Shown one piece after another: positions 34,601 to 47,607 of a stretch of DNA of 64,000 nt. Both the position numbers and the translations under genes were made by a program. The stretch is from positions 8,909,465 through 8,973,464 of the forward strand of contig CM060692.1 in the NCBI GenBank assembly GCA_030686995.1. Direction: 5' to 3'. Each line of letters opens with the position of its first letter. Position 1 is the first letter of the stretch. The DNA comes from Artemisia argyi (taxonomy: Eukaryota; Streptophyta; Magnoliopsida; Asterales; Asteraceae). Under the pieces are notes generated by a model. It did not search any database, was not told the origin of the DNA, and saw only the letters and a program-made list of their open reading frames with translations.

Positions 34601-36065
34601 ATGGAGAGAGAGAGAGTTTCGGTAAGAGAGAGGTTATCAGGGCTTCGAGGAACAGAGTTTAGGTACAACTTTCAAGCTTCAAGAGGTGATTTTCCAAGAG
34701 TCAAACGAAATCAAACATGGTCATTTTTATTTTTCAATTTCCCGGAGAACTGGCCGGTTGACCAACTTTGGAGATTGTTCAAACGTTATGGCGACTTAGT
34801 GGACGTATACATGGCAAGGAAAAGATTAAGGAATGGACAAAAGTTCGGGTTTGTAAGGTTCAAAGGGGTGAAGAGTGTAGAGCTGATGGAACAGAGACTC
34901 AATACAATATGGATTGGAAGTTTTAAGTTAAGGGTTTTCTACGAGGGTAACAAAAAAAGTGGGGGAAGTCGGAAAGGTCCAGTGTTCACAAGTGTTTGGG
35001 AGGCAACAAAAGAGAAAAGAACTCGAGAAGGAGTGACAAAACATAGCTCATATGCCCATGCAGTGAGAAGCAATGTAGAAGGAGATTGTGGAGCGAGGAG
35101 GAGCAACAAACTAGATTATGACTATTGTCATAACAGTTTCATAGAATGGGTTCCATCTAAAAAGTTATCAAGTTTCTTGGACAATTGTTTGGTTGGTAAA
35201 GTAGCTAAGCTAACCCATTTGGAGTCAATTTCTAACCTGTTCGGCAGAAGGTCTAGGAGAATGTCACATAAAACATCTAGGGGGTTTAGAGATTCTGCTA
35301 AAATTTGAGTCAACGAAGGTAATGGAAAATATATTAGCAAACAAAGACCATGGTCTACGTTACTGGGTAAAGCATATCACAAGAGGGTTACCGAGGTTTC
35401 ACAAACCTGAAAGATTAGCTTGGCTAAGAGTGATAGGAGTGCCAATTCACAGTTGGGAAGTCGAATTATTCAGGAAGATTGGACAAAAGTGGGGAGTCGT
35501 GGTTGATACAGAAAATTGCTCATTACAAGAAGCAAGATCAGTGACGGCCGGAAGAGTCCTTGTGGCAACCAAGAATATAGGCCGCATAACGGAGTTCCAA
35601 CGTGGTAAGATTAATGGGCAAATGTATGAGGTGAATGTAGAAGAAGCTTGCTGTATTAAAGATGATTGGGTGAACATAAATTCAGTAGATGGTGATCGAA
35701 AAGTGGGTGATGTATCTGCTCGAGAGGAAGGTGAGGATAGTGACGACAATAGGAATGCTGAGTGGATGGATGGAGATGATTTAGATGATGACTGGGATGA
35801 AAGTTATGGTGACAGTGAAGAATGGAAAGAAGATGACGAATACTGTAGCGACGGAGATAAATTCCAGCAACATGTGGGGGAAACAGAGGAGTCGAGAAAC
35901 AGACCGTTGGAAAGTGGTGAAAGTTCCAACAACATTGGTGTTGGTGAAGGCGGCGGTACGCAAGAGAAAGGTCCTATGGATAGTGTAGGGGCGGCTGAGT
36001 TGACTAAAGTCGCAGAGGTAGGTGGGGTCCAACATAATTGCTATATATATAATTTTAGGACGTGA
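34601..36065 (+). pseudogene. LINE ORF1 (RRM-type RNA-binding protein), frameshifted
   Basis: The first frame (34601-35308) carries an RNA-recognition motif at about residues 40-110 (FLFFNFPENW, then RNGQKFGFVRFKGV, the RNP1-like core). A 1-bp change in the G run near 35280 shifts frame. The second frame (to 36065) continues with LLKFESTKVME, LAWLRVIGVPIHSWE and an acidic region rich in Asp/Glu (about 35735-35860). Plant L1 ORF1 proteins coat the element RNA. The end is displaced to about 39211-39356 by the insertion. Confidence 0.8.
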
Positions 36066-37148
36066 AACGACGACACCTTTGTCGTTTTGGGCTATGCAGT
36101 TTTCTTGGGCTGGCCCGTTGCTGTGGCCTGGCCTGAAGGTTTGGCGGTGTTAACTTTGGATAAGTCTTTCACTCTCGCCTTTTGATAACAACACGCCGAC
36201 TACCAAAAACCTTCCACATGTGTGTCGTTGCATCTAATCTCGATGTTGACAATTTCTGGATGGACAACCGGGTTCTTCCGTTAGCTTGGTGATTACGTAC
36301 AGTAAACCGATAGTTCAGCTGTTGAACAGGTTTGCAGATTCCTTTTGGTTATTAATATAAAAGTGGTTTTCGCGATTACAGGGACTGGGAAAATTGGGTA
36401 TTATATGTACTGAAGATCTTATTTACGAGATATTGATTGCTGTTGAATTTACAGGGACTTGGTATCAAAAGTCTATAACGTCTTAATCTCGAAACTAAGG
36501 GATCAGTTGTAAATTGATTTAATACGTTATAAACTTTTAACGTCTTATTTATGAGATATCGAGAAACAGATGGCATCGGTTCAAGGTATGTTTTGTTTCT
36601 AAATTGATTTAATTGTGTATTTGTGTGTCATGTATTATCTTAACTTTTGGCTTATGTTTACTGTATAAAATTAGTTAGAGAACAAGATGACCTATGATAT
36701 TTTTTATTTACATGTTCTTTTGTAATCGGTTGGACGAACTAGGTGGAATTACTGCTGGCAAGGTGTTTGATAAAAGTATTGACGGAATAAGTATTCTGGT
36801 AAGTTTGTTTTCACCAACTTCAAATTTGTTTTACGTTTCGGTTTTCCTATAATCATGTTTAATGCTTTTTTCCAAGTGAATGATGAGACGGCTGAGGCTT
36901 CCCGGAAGCCGTTGACGAAACCCGGTTTGGCTGTCGTCGGGCTTCATATGATTGTCATTTGGTCTTTCGATTCAAAATTTGCGGCTTAAAAGTGTAAATG
37001 CTTTCGTCTTTATTTTTCCAAATTTGCACTTACAGTTTATTCCTTACATGATTTGGATATTTGTTTCGTCAAAAGTATCGTATTATGAGAAGCTTATAGT
37101 AACCATAGAGTTGATGACTGATGTTTATTGGTTTGTCGATGTTTGCAG

Positions 37149-37290
37149 GCAGATGGGTTCATTTGTTTGTGGAGTTGCATCGGCTTGGGTTGACGCCTAA
37201 TAAGGTGAGCTTCACACAGGTACTTTCTGTATTTGTGGAAAGTGGGACGTCTGACTTTGGTAAAATCGGGGATCCTTTTATTGAAAAATG
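37149..37290 (+). pseudogene. PPR-like exon fragment
   Basis: After an acceptor-like TTTGCAG the frame reads LFVELHRLGLTPNKVSFTQV, then LSVFVESG, the pattern of a plant pentatricopeptide repeat (x-M/L-x-x-x-G-x-x-P-N-x-V-S/T-F). Only about one repeat is present. The similarity is short, so a chance match is possible. Confidence 0.4.
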
Positions 37291-38406
37291 TTGCCTTTTT
37301 TTCTATATGCTCAAACCACCATTAGACTTATAAACTGCTGGCGAGTCCAAATTAAGGAACCATAGGGTTTATGAGTCGGTAGTCTATAAGGGTACAAAAG
37401 TTGTAATCCGGTTTCTGAATTAAGTAAAAGTGGACGGCTGATTTTGTCAACATGCATACTATAATTGTACCACAATTTAAAATGGACAAGTGATTTTGTT
37501 TTTTTGGTCTTCCAATGTGTTTTTACAGGTTGGTTTAAAAGGCGACTCAATGAACCTAGATGCACCAATGGCCATTTCAGCTGTCGGTTGGAACGAATCA
37601 TCCTTAGCTGCACAGATGCGTCTACCACTTACATGCTACAAGGTATTATTTCAGTACATTTGCCAAATGGGTTTGGGTCTAAATGTGTAATTTTTATCGC
37701 AAATTGGGCCACGAAGGGCCATGTCACGACCACGTTTTTGAAGGTCAGACTTTTTCCCGTGTTGCATTAACGGATGTAAACTTGCAGGCTTATTTTAATG
37801 CCGTGCAAGTAGGTAAGCGTTTGGCAAATTATTGTGGTTCTCTTTGGGGCTTAGACTGTGTTATATTGTGTTTACCCATTCCAAACACTTTTTTTCTTTG
37901 TGTCTGTTCTGTAACACAATTATTAAATAATGTACGCCAAACTGAATCCCAAACTAATTCCTTTCTTTATAGAGTAGTCGATTTGCTTTATTCTTTATTG
38001 ATTCTTACAAACTAAAATGGCTTGGCGCTATATTTTTCGATACTCACGGGCGAATATATCATTTAATTTATTATTTTCTTGGCTGTTATAAGTTTGAAAT
38101 GATATATATTGTTGTGTATACATTTTTTATCCTATCTTATAAGTTTATTATGACTTGAATCTGGAAATTAGGCTGAAAAAAGTGCCGATCACTGAACATT
38201 ATAAACTCTTAGCCTCAAAAACAAGCTGAAACAAACACCCCTTTCGTTAGTTTATAATATATACATCAAAAAAGGTGCATTTTAATGTAGAAGATGCTAT
38301 ATTTATTTTTGAGGTTGTTTAAGAATGTTTTGACTACGATTTATGTCATGTTTTAATGTGCTGATTTAGATGTTTAATCTGTGTATGAAGTTGGAGAAGG
38401 AGGAGA

Positions 38407-38491
38407 ATGTCATACACGATGTTTCAGAACCCGAGTCACGATTCCCTTGGATTTCTTCCAAGGAAGTGTGCTGCTCGCCATATAGGAAAAG
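38407..38491 (+). pseudogene. RPL3: Ribosomal protein L3 first exon fragment
   Basis: ATG at 38407 starts MSYTMFQNPSHDSLGFLPRK followed by CAARHIGK, then a GT donor (38492-38493). It corresponds to the conserved N-terminus of cytosolic RPL3 (H.SLGFLPRKRAARHRGK pattern) with several replacements, including loss of basic residues. The exon ends in phase 1 just after GK. No other RPL3 exons are visible, so it is a captured, non-functional exon. Confidence 0.75.
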
Positions 38492-39392
38492 GTATACCTT
38501 ATTTTTTTGTTAACTCGAATCGCAATTGTTATGTTTGAACATGTTTTGTGTGTTAAATTATAGAGGGGTTTTAGCTAGATGGTGACTTTTAGACTTAGTT
38601 ATTCATTTTCTATATTTTTTTCGAGTTACCATTTTGTTTTTACAAACGTATGCATCTTTAAATCATAAATCATATGTCATAGTCCACGGCAAAAGGCTCA
38701 TTCAAAGTGGACCACGTGCTTCTGCTATTGGAATCATTACCGCTTTTCTGCACAGGTAAAGCAAAACTTTGGTAACGTTTGCGGTAAGTACTATAGTAAA
38801 TTAAGCAACATTGGTTTTTGACAGGCTTATTATGCATAGCTAATTTATTTTATGCTGCTGGAAACTAGGTAATTTTTGAAAAACCTAAAGAAGATGCACA
38901 AGAACAATGGTCAGAACGCACATTTTGCTTAATACTATTGAAGCATGTCCGATGGGCCGTATTGCTCAAACGCACATTTAAAGGTTCATTTTTTAGACAA
39001 ATTACATGACATTTTAAATTATCGAATATTAGGTGTTACTTAGAGTTTATGGATATCTATATTTGAAATTAGTTAGAACATACTGTTATAATTAAAATTA
39101 TCTCTCTGATTATTCTCAAATTTTATGTTGTAATAAAATTGCTTATTTATGAAGTTAGCATTTAATACAATTAGTTTATCAATGATTGATTTTTGGCGGT
39201 TTTTTATTTCAAGGTTTTAATTGCTTTACTGGAAAAAATCTTGGAGGAGTTCGGGGAAAGCATAGGATTAATATGGGAAGGTAGACGTAAAACCGTGGGT
39301 CATGCCGTGGCGATCCCGGAGCCAATGGAGGAAAGAGCATGTATGTAAGCTTGGTTTTGTGTGTTAGTTAGATTGATAGTATAGGTGTTTCT

Positions 39393-40767
39393 ATGAAGAT
39401 TATGTCTCTGAATTGTAGAGGTATCGGTAAGGTTGGGAAGGTTGATTGGATCCGAGATTTATGTATAAAAGAAAAACCTGTAGTAGTGGGGATTCAGGAA
39501 ACAAAATCTAAAAATATCGACATGAAGATGGTTAATAGTATATGGGGGTCAGATGATGTAGACTACGTGAAAATGGATGTTGTCGGTCGATCGGGGGGAA
39601 TTTTGTTAATGTGGGATAATAAAGTATTCAACAAAGATCAGGTTATGGGTAGATGGACTGGGGTGGGTGAAATGGTGGGATTTGTGAACGTTTATGGGCC
39701 ACGGAATGAAAGTGATAGAAAATCTTTGTGGAGCCGAATTAGCAGGGTGATTGGTAATGTGAACGCATGTTGGTGCATTTTTGGTGACTTCAACGAGGTA
39801 AGAAGATTGGATGAAAGGATGAACACAGAATTTAGTACCAGGGGAGCTTTGGAGTTTAATGATTTTATCAGGAGAGAGAACTTGATCGATGTTCCTTTAG
39901 GAGGTAAAAGGTTTACGCGAATTAGCGACGATGGAATAAAATTTAGTAAACTTGACAGATTTTTGGTATCGGAGGAGTTTCAGAAAGTATGGAGGAACAT
40001 TGGATCAGTCGCTTTAGACAGGAAACTGTGTGATCACTGTCCGATCGTGTTAGTTGACAAGGGTTTAGACTTTGGTCCGAAACCTTTCAGAATCTTTGAT
40101 GCCTGGATGGACGAGTCGGATTTTCAAGAGCTTGTCCGTAATGCATGGATGGCATCAGTTTCTACAAATAATCCCGATTGTGTTCTTAGGGATAAACTAA
40201 AAAATGTGAAAATGGCGTTAAAGACATGGAGTAAAGAGAAGTACAGGGGGTTGGATGCGGAAATTGAAACGGCTAGAAAGGAAGCAAATTTATGGGAAAA
40301 AGAAGCCGAGGGCAGAACCTTAGCAGATTACGAGCTTGAATTGTGGCAGAAGGCCTGGGCAGATTGGATAGAAAAAGATGGAATCAAAGCGAAAATGCTA
40401 AAACAGAAAGCAAGAGCTCAATGGTACGAGGAAGGGGACGAAAATTCAAAATATTTTCACGCAAAGGTAAGGAAACGATATAGAAAGAACGGTTTTAGGG
40501 GTCTTATGGTGGATGGCATGTGGTGCGAAAATGTTGCAACAATCAAACAAACCGTTTATGAATACTTCAAGGGAGTGTATTCGTAAATGGATACGCGTCG
40601 CCCGAAGTTTGTTAGCAACAGATTCAAGCGCTTGACTGAAATTGAAGCTAATCTTTTAGAGGCGGAATTTGAGGAAAAGGAGGTATGGGAGGCAGTGAAG
40701 TCGTGTGGAAGCTCAAAGGCTCCAGGGCCTGACGGGTTCAACTTTAACTTTTTGAAGAAGTGTTGAA
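39393..40767 (+). pseudogene. LINE ORF2: endonuclease and start of reverse transcriptase
   Basis: From ATG 39393 the frame encodes an AP-type endonuclease: LNCRGIG, GIQETKS (catalytic Glu), FGDFNEVRRL (Asp/Asn) and DHCPIVL (His). The linker to the reverse transcriptase follows. An in-frame TAA at 40584-40586 interrupts it; the same frame continues SNRFKRLTEIE and SSKAPGPDGFNFNF. It then dissolves into short repeats of 'tttttgaagaagtgtt' at about 40748-40800, where the LTR element begins. About 100 residues of reverse transcriptase are missing before coding resumes at 44200. Confidence 0.85.
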
Positions 40768-40799
40768 GAAGTGTTTTGAAGAACTTTTTGAAGAAGTGT

Positions 40800-43700
40800 T
40801 GGCAAGCACTGGCACGGAGGGCACTTTGGTGATAAATAATTTGTTTAAAAATCCAGTGAGGTTATAGTCCAATGTTTTGAAAAATCATTTGGTTCTCTAT
40901 AACCATGGCTCTGATGCCAATCTGTAACACCCCAAAATTTGATAGGCAGCGGAAGTCTAATCGGGGTCATTACAGTTTAGTACATAGTCATACTCATAGA
41001 AAACAATTCAAAAGATAGTCAATATCATTCCATGAAAACTCAAATATTCAGAGTTGCAAATATTTTTCCAAAATGTTAATTGTTTAGCAAAAGAAGTGAT
41101 GAGTTTGTAAAGAATGATATAATTATTGAAATCAAAGGGAGGTCCTGTGCCCTTTTGCCAGCTCCGTGCCGCCATGCTTTCTAGTTACCTGAGATAAACA
41201 TGCTTAAAAAGTCAATACAAAGGTTGAGTGAATCCATAGTAGTTTAAATAGTAATAGTGTGAACACAAGCCAAGCATTTGAAATAAACAAGGCAAGATAG
41301 ACAGGTCTTGACTAAATCGGGTGTAATATTGCTCCTAAGCCCCACGAAACGCAAGCCTTAACATTGATTTGACATATCATAAAGATAATAACAATCACCT
41401 ACACCACAGCGGATGTAAATGACAAGGGGCCCTCGGTGACAGGAAATGTGCCAATTTCCATAATACCTTGAATATAGCACACCTCCTGCCAAGTGATCAC
41501 CTTGACAGAGGTGGGCTGCCATTCCAATAGATCTATCAACTATATTCGCGCTCACTCGCAAGTGATTAAGGTTCGTGATATGAGGGACTTGTAGCACAGG
41601 TGTCAACTTAGGCAATATCAGGTGATAACAGCATACAGAAAATACTTGTGTTCGATTTATAGCATGTATCTCCCCACGGGGTTTAAAAACAACAATTAAA
41701 AATGTGGGACCATGAACTCACCTGAAAGGCGTGTGTGAATCACAACGGTGCTCAAAAGTGATGGTGTACTGCTATGACTAGCAATGAAATTCCTCCGACT
41801 TGCGACCTAAATAATACATTGTAACCGGTGTTTTAGATTTGTTTCGTAATTGACATGTGATATGTCACGTGTACGGTGATATCCGTTCGGGTGTCTTAAT
41901 ATATCCCAAAATAACTTTACATAGTTATTTGTAGCGTGTCACGAACCGGTGTTCGATAAATATTAACTCGTTTGTGAAAATAATATCGTTTAAAAATATT
42001 TATAATTAAATATTTTTAGTATAGTTATATATATATTTTAAAGTTACCAAAATATATACATATTTATATATAAAATCAAATTATACAAAATAATTATTTA
42101 ATAAAGTACCTTTGCCATATTTAACCCTTAACTTTATTAAAGTTACATCTTTTACCCTTTGGTCAAAAATAATTACATTTTGGTCCTTGTCATGACTTTT
42201 TATACTTTATTCCTTAATTCTATTAGAAATCGATATTGTACTATTTAATCCGAAAGTTTGTGTTTTTAACACCTTTAGTCCCTTAGCGTGGGACTTTTGC
42301 AAAATTGGTCATTTATTAAGTTTTCGAAAAGCGAACTTCTAGTATACGAAAATACATTCAAATCTTGTAAAACCTCTTCTAAATCAACCTCGAAGAATCT
42401 CGAAAACATTTCCAAAATCTTTCAGTTTCCAACCGAAACCTTTCTTTGAAAAATACTTGGGCTCGTTAGCCCGGTTAAGGCCCAAAATGGGTGTAGTTTG
42501 TTTTAAAATTGTGTTCGACTAGGACTTGGTTTTGGTCTCGTTTACGTAGTAATAAATCGTGTAAGGGTTGCATGTTTAGTGGGTTCGATTTAGTGTGAGC
42601 CAAAGGATTAGTGTGTCGCAAAATATGCTTGTATTGTACGCAAAAATAAGAAATGGTGAGCCCTTTTCCTAAAGGTGTCGAGGTGTGGACATATATATCA
42701 TCACAAGTGCAACGAGTGAAAAATGGTGTGTGTCGTATGCTAGTGAGTGTGGTATGCATGATACGAGTAAAAGTAGAAAATGAAATAGGTGATGATTAAC
42801 TTACAACACCAAGTATGGTGGTGAGGATGTTCGTGTAGTGTGAGCAACGAGATCAAGCAAACGTGATACCCTCTCCTCGTATGATGACCCTTGATTCAAT
42901 ACTTTGTTACCCAACTCGTTCAACCCAAAACCTTGCTTGCGTGATCCTTGATTCCTCGACAGTGACCAAAGAAAGAGTAGAGAGTGTTTGAGATTTGCAA
43001 ACTTGGTGAAACTTTGAGTGTGTGAGAATTCTTGCATTAAATGTGGCTTATATAGGGTAGTAAAAGTAGTTGTGTGTTTGTTCTTGTGAAACATGCTACT
43101 TAGTTGTCATTCGAGTGGAGACAAGCTTGTCCCTTGCTTGGTGTTCTAGTCTTGTCGAGTTGGGGGTAGAGGGAGCAACAATGGTGCTTTTTGATTTGTT
43201 TAAGCTTAGTTTAGGTTTTGTAGGGTATTAAACAATAGTGATTAGGCTCATGTGGTATTAGCATGTTGGAGGTAAAGAAGCATACGATCCATGGAGTATT
43301 AGTCGAAGGTGGTTATTGGTTTTGTCCAACGGTTTGACGGCTCATATTGGTGGCTCTTTGTCGCATGGAACAAAGTCAAAGAGAATGTTGTAAGGTTGTG
43401 TCGTGTGAGTAGGGAACTAAGCAAACAAACATGTGTAATATTCAGAATGCAAAGGAGTTGGTTTCTGCTTCGTGTGGCATACTACGCAAAAGAAAGAAAT
43501 ACATAACAAGCCATGTGGGCTTGAGATTGTGATCGGCCCAAGTGAATCAAAGGAAAGGGACAAACCGTGTGGGCTTGTGGTGATGATCGGCCCATCAGTG
43601 GGGTGAAAAGAGAATAGTTTTGGGCTAAGGGTGTCGTCCGGCCCAAGAATATAATGGGGTATCGGTGATTAGTAAAATCGTGAATTTAGTTTCGGTGTCG

Positions 43701-44199
43701 GTTTCGGTTCGTGAAAACCATAAAATAAATATAAACGGTGTCGTCATACGTATATATATATACTCATATATACTTAGTGATAAAAATTTTGTAATAATTA
43801 ATATATACATTTTGTTATATATATATTAATAATATCTCGGTGTCCAATTTGGGTGTCGGGTCGCAAGTGGGAGTTACCGGTGTTAACCTCATTGGGTGAC
43901 ATCCAAGAGTGACAATCGAGTGATATCGGGTGACAAAACATAATCGGGTGTCAAACAAACGGTGTCCAAAACAATCGGGTGTCAAACAAACGGTGTTCAA
44001 AACAATCGGGTGTCAAACAAACGGTGTTCAAAACAATCGGGTGTCAAACAAACGGTGTTCAAAACAATCGGGTGTCAAACAAAGGGTGTCTCATGTAAAA
44101 AAAAAAAAAAAATCAAATTAGCCTGCAAAAATGGCTTAGTTTAGAATAGTATTGATGATTAGCATTAATAAATGACCTGGGATTTTACGGTGTATTACA
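40800..44199 (-). mobile_element. Partial LTR retrotransposon (long LTR, PBS and leader), minus strand
   Basis: Read on the minus strand there is a 3,277-bp LTR (44199 to 40923) with ends TGTAATACACC and GGTGTTACA. Three bases later comes TGGCATCAGAGCC (40919-40907), one base from the initiator-Met primer site TGGTATCAGAGCC. About 100 bp of leader follow, then the element is lost. LTR length, ends and primer site fit Ty3/gypsy Tekay/Del-type chromoviruses. It interrupts LINE reverse transcriptase. Homology to the LTR at 59137 is visible ('attcgcgctcact', 'gcagcggaa'). Confidence 0.75.
43942..44096 (+). repeat. 31-bp minisatellite in the LTR, 5 copies
   Basis: Units start at 43942, 43973, 44004, 44035 and 44066, each 'aatcgggtgtcaaacaaa' plus 'cggtgttcaaaac'. 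Only single-base differences occur. It lies close to the outer end of the LTR. Confidence 0.95.
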
Positions 44200-46226
44200 T
44201 TTTATTAAAGAAAGGTTCATTCTCGATGGCGTCCTGTTGGATAACGAGGTGGTAGATTTTATAAAGAAATCGAAGAATAGTTGCCTCATTTTCAAGGTAG
44301 ATTTTGAAAAGGCATATGATTGCATCAACTCGAAATTCTTATACGAAGTGATGTATCAAATGGGTTTCGGAAGGAAGTGGTGTGGGTGGATTCGTGCTTG
44401 TCTTGAGACGGCTACTTCTTCTATCCTTGTTAATGGTACCCCTACTAACGAATTTGCATTACAACGAGGAATCAGACAAGGGGATCCGTTATCCCCATTT
44501 TTATTTCTATTAGTAGCTGAAGGTTTGAACATCATGATGCAAGAGGTATTGAATAACGGTCTATTTGAAGGTATTAAAGTGGGAAGTGATGATGGATGTT
44601 TAACACATCTTCAATACGCGGATGACACGATAATTATAGGCAAATGGAATAGAAGTAACATAGTCAATTTGATGAAACTTCTCAAATGCTTCCAACTAGT
44701 CTCGGGATTGAAAGTTAACTTAAACAAAAGTAAATTGTACGGTATTGGCATTGAGATGGAGGAAATAGAATATTATGCTAGGAGTTTGGAGTGTCGTGCT
44801 CGGAAGCTTCCTTTCTTTTATTTAGGGCTTCCGGTTGGTAACAATATGGGAAGAATTGAAAACTGGAATTAATGGAAGATAAATTCAAAAGTAAGTTGGC
44901 TAATTGGAAGGCAAAAATGATTTCGTTTGGCGGAAGATTGACTCTTGTTAAATCGGTTATCGGTAGCTTATAGTTGTACTTTTTCTCGTTGTTTCGAGCC
45001 CCAATGAGTGTTATCCACTCTCTTGAGAGCACTAGGAGAGATTTTTTTTGGGGAGGGGGGGTTGGGGACTCAAAAAATATGGTCTGGGTTAAATGGGAAA
45101 AGGCATTGTCTAGTTATGGGGTGGGGGGTTTAAATATCGATAGCCTTAAAGCCATGAATTGGGCGCTTCTTAGCAAGTGGTGGTGGAGATTTCGGGTTGA
45201 GAGTCAGGCGTTATGGGTCAAGGTGATTAAAAGTCTGTACGGGGCAGGAGGAGGGTTGCTAGAAGAAAATACAAGTTTTACCAGGAATAGTGTGTGGGGA
45301 AATATAGTGAAAGTAGGCAGGGATTTGGGTAAGATCGGGATTAATCTAACTTCTACTGTCAAATGGGAGGTGGGCGATGGAAAGGCGATTCTTTTTTGGG
45401 ACGACATTTGGGTGGGAGGTAGAAGGTTACGCGAGCAATTTCCTAGGTTATATCATTTAGATGTGTACAAAGAGGTTAGTGTAGGTAACAAAGGGGCGTG
45501 GAGGGGGATGATTGGACGTGGGAGTGGCGTTGGAGGAATACTCCAAGAGGAAGGATGCTCAGAGATATTGCAGAGTTATGCAACTTGGTACAATCTGTTC
45601 AACTAAAAAAGCATGTGATGGACAAGTGTAGGTGGGAGCTGAGTGAAGACGGCAAGTTCTCAGTCAAAGATCTTAGGGATTTGATAGATGAAAAGGTTCT
45701 CGGGTTAACTGGGAGACAATTCGTTACTCCATGGTGCAAAAGCATTCCCAAAAAGGTATGTGTTTTTATAAGGCGGTTGTATCATGGGAGGTTTCCAGTT
45801 CGCACTATTCTCGATGACATTGGTATTGATCTTCATACTCTCTTGTGTCCTTGCTGTAATGACGTTATTGAATCTATGGACCATTGTTTCGTTTTATGCC
45901 CAAAGGTTCAATTGGTTTGGAAGCGGGTATTCGAATGGTGGGGCTTAGATAATATCGTTGTGTTTTCGGTCCAGGAAGTTCTCAATTTACCTGGTATCGA
46001 TTCTTTTAATGGTATAACCAGAGAGAGATGGAAAGCTGTGATTTGGTCCACGCTATACATGATATGGAGTAATAGGAATCAAGTGATATTTAGAAGGAAT
46101 GGTTCCATGATTCCGGATTTGTTTAAAGAAATTCAGTTGCGATCTTTCGAATGGATTTCGGCCCGGTCAAAAAAGGATGAGGTGAAACGGGAAGAATGGT
46201 TCGGTGGTCCGAGCAATGGTGTGTAA
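44200..46226 (+). pseudogene. LINE ORF2: rest of reverse transcriptase and zf-RVT
   Basis: Coding resumes with KERFILDGVLLDNE and continues with FEKAYDCIN, RQGDPLSPFLF and the catalytic LQYADDTIII. The frame changes near 44870. An in-frame TAG lies at about 44970-44972, after GSL. Another frame change occurs near 45490. The last part has the zinc-finger-like CPCCNDVIESMDHCFVLCPK and ends at TAA 46224-46226. At least three inactivating changes rule out function. Confidence 0.88.
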
Positions 46227-46496
46227 TTGGCTACCGGAGTTGTTTTGCTTCTCTTCTTTTGGTCGTAGTTTCTGTCTTCGGGTTCACTCATAATTTAGTT
46301 AGCCTCTTGGTCCTCTTTTTGTTGTTTTGCATGCTCGTGAGATTGCTCATTGTTTTTTGATAGGTCACCTCCAGCCCTGTATCTATGTCTTATAGAAAAG
46401 GGCATGTGGTTTTCATTGTGCTGGTCTGTATTTGTGTTATGAGTTTTTATTTTTATATATCTATTTGCCCTTCTAAAAAAAAAAAGAAAAAAACAA

Positions 46497-46970
46497 CTTT
46501 CATAGTTTATTTTTTCACACATCAAAATGTTGTTTTGGATGTTACATATGGGTGTAACATCATATTGATGCGTGAATCTTTGATGCGCTTTTGTATGCTG
46601 TTTATGGTCCTTTTAACGGCAACTTTTTATTCGGCTATACTAGCAAGGAGCTAAGAAAAATGAATTTCTTAGAATTTGTACATGCTAGGCACGAATCAAA
46701 GATGAAAAGATCCAATCAATTCCAATTGGATTTGAGCATCTTCGACCGCGGTCCGAACCAAGAAACCGGGCCAAACATATTTTTGTCCGGTCCTTAGTCC
46801 ACCCTTTTCGTCATAATTGGTGTTTGGTCCGGTCGTTCTTGCACATAACTGACCATTATGCTTTGTTTGATTGGATCGAACCAAAGAACTGGACCGAACA
46901 TTTTGCTCCGCTGCTATTTTGGACGATCCGATTTTCAAACTGTGATCAACTCTAGTTTGAGAGACCTATG
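46497..46970. other. Intergenic, possible old MITE
   Basis: No gene. Between about 46750 and 46900 'gaaccaagaaaccgggcc', 'gtccggtcc' and 'ggtccggtcg' words are repeated in both orientations, suggesting a decayed palindromic element. Confidence 0.35.
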
Positions 46971-46972
46971 TA

Positions 46973-47094
<122 letters not shown>

Positions 47095-47607
47095 TTTAAT
47101 TGGAATTGTCGTAAGTTGATTGGAATGTGAAGAAAGTGGGTCAACTCTTTCTACCTGTGAATTCAAGACGTGACGGTAGGAAGTTGTTAGAAATTTTTTT
47201 AGGAAGCTATAGCACGTTTGTGAAATGAGATTAAACTCTTCTCCAAGTGTATACTTCTTCCGGGTTTGGGATCAAAACACGATTGTAACCTATTGGACAT
47301 TATACCAATATGAAACTTGTAACCTATTGGACATTATACCAATATGAAACTGTACTCTTAGTGTATACATTGTATTAAGTCATATGAGTTTTTGTAAGTA
47401 CATGCATTACTTATCAATTCTATAGTATGCTTGAAATGAAAAGATCAAATTTAAAACTGTAGTTTCAAGGTTCGATATAAGCTCAAAATATAAAGAAATG
47501 AAAAACGGATATAATTAACCTACGCATCTTGTTTAAGTGTATTTTCCTCACCATCATTTGAAATCCTTTTTTTTTTTTTTTTTCAGTGAAAAGTCTTCTA
47601 CATGTTA

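Larger units (their letters stand above)
36066..39210 (+). other. Insertion in LINE ORF1 carrying host exon fragments
   Basis: LINE ORF1 coding similarity stops near 36065 and resumes near 39211 (EEFGESIGLIWEGRRK). Between them are exon-like pieces with plausible splice sites: an ATG exon near 36570 (MASVQ, then gtatgt), one near 36740-36798, a PPR-like piece, and the first exon of RPL3. Mixed host exons in one insert are typical of Helitrons or Pack-type transposons. I could not define termini, so the class is unassigned and the borders are approximate. Confidence 0.5.
34592..46496 (+). mobile_element. Degenerate L1-type LINE with two nested insertions
   Basis: Parts in order: ORF1 (34601-36065), foreign segment (about 36066-39210), end of ORF1 (about 39211-39356), ORF2 endonuclease (39393-40586), start of reverse transcriptase (40587-40767), partial LTR element (about 40800-44199), rest of reverse transcriptase (44200-46226), 3' UTR and A-rich tail (about 46475-46496). 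The 5' boundary is set by where homology to the 11150-11250 flank ends. No clear target duplication was found. Without insertions it would be about 5.5 kb, similar to the LINE at 51707-57569. Confidence 0.8.

Noticed and set aside
41358..43506. Small frames inside the long LTR
   Set aside because: No homology, no consistent start context, and LTRs of this type are non-coding.
43930..44144. Small repetitive proteins
   Set aside because: Translations of the 31-bp minisatellite in the LTR.
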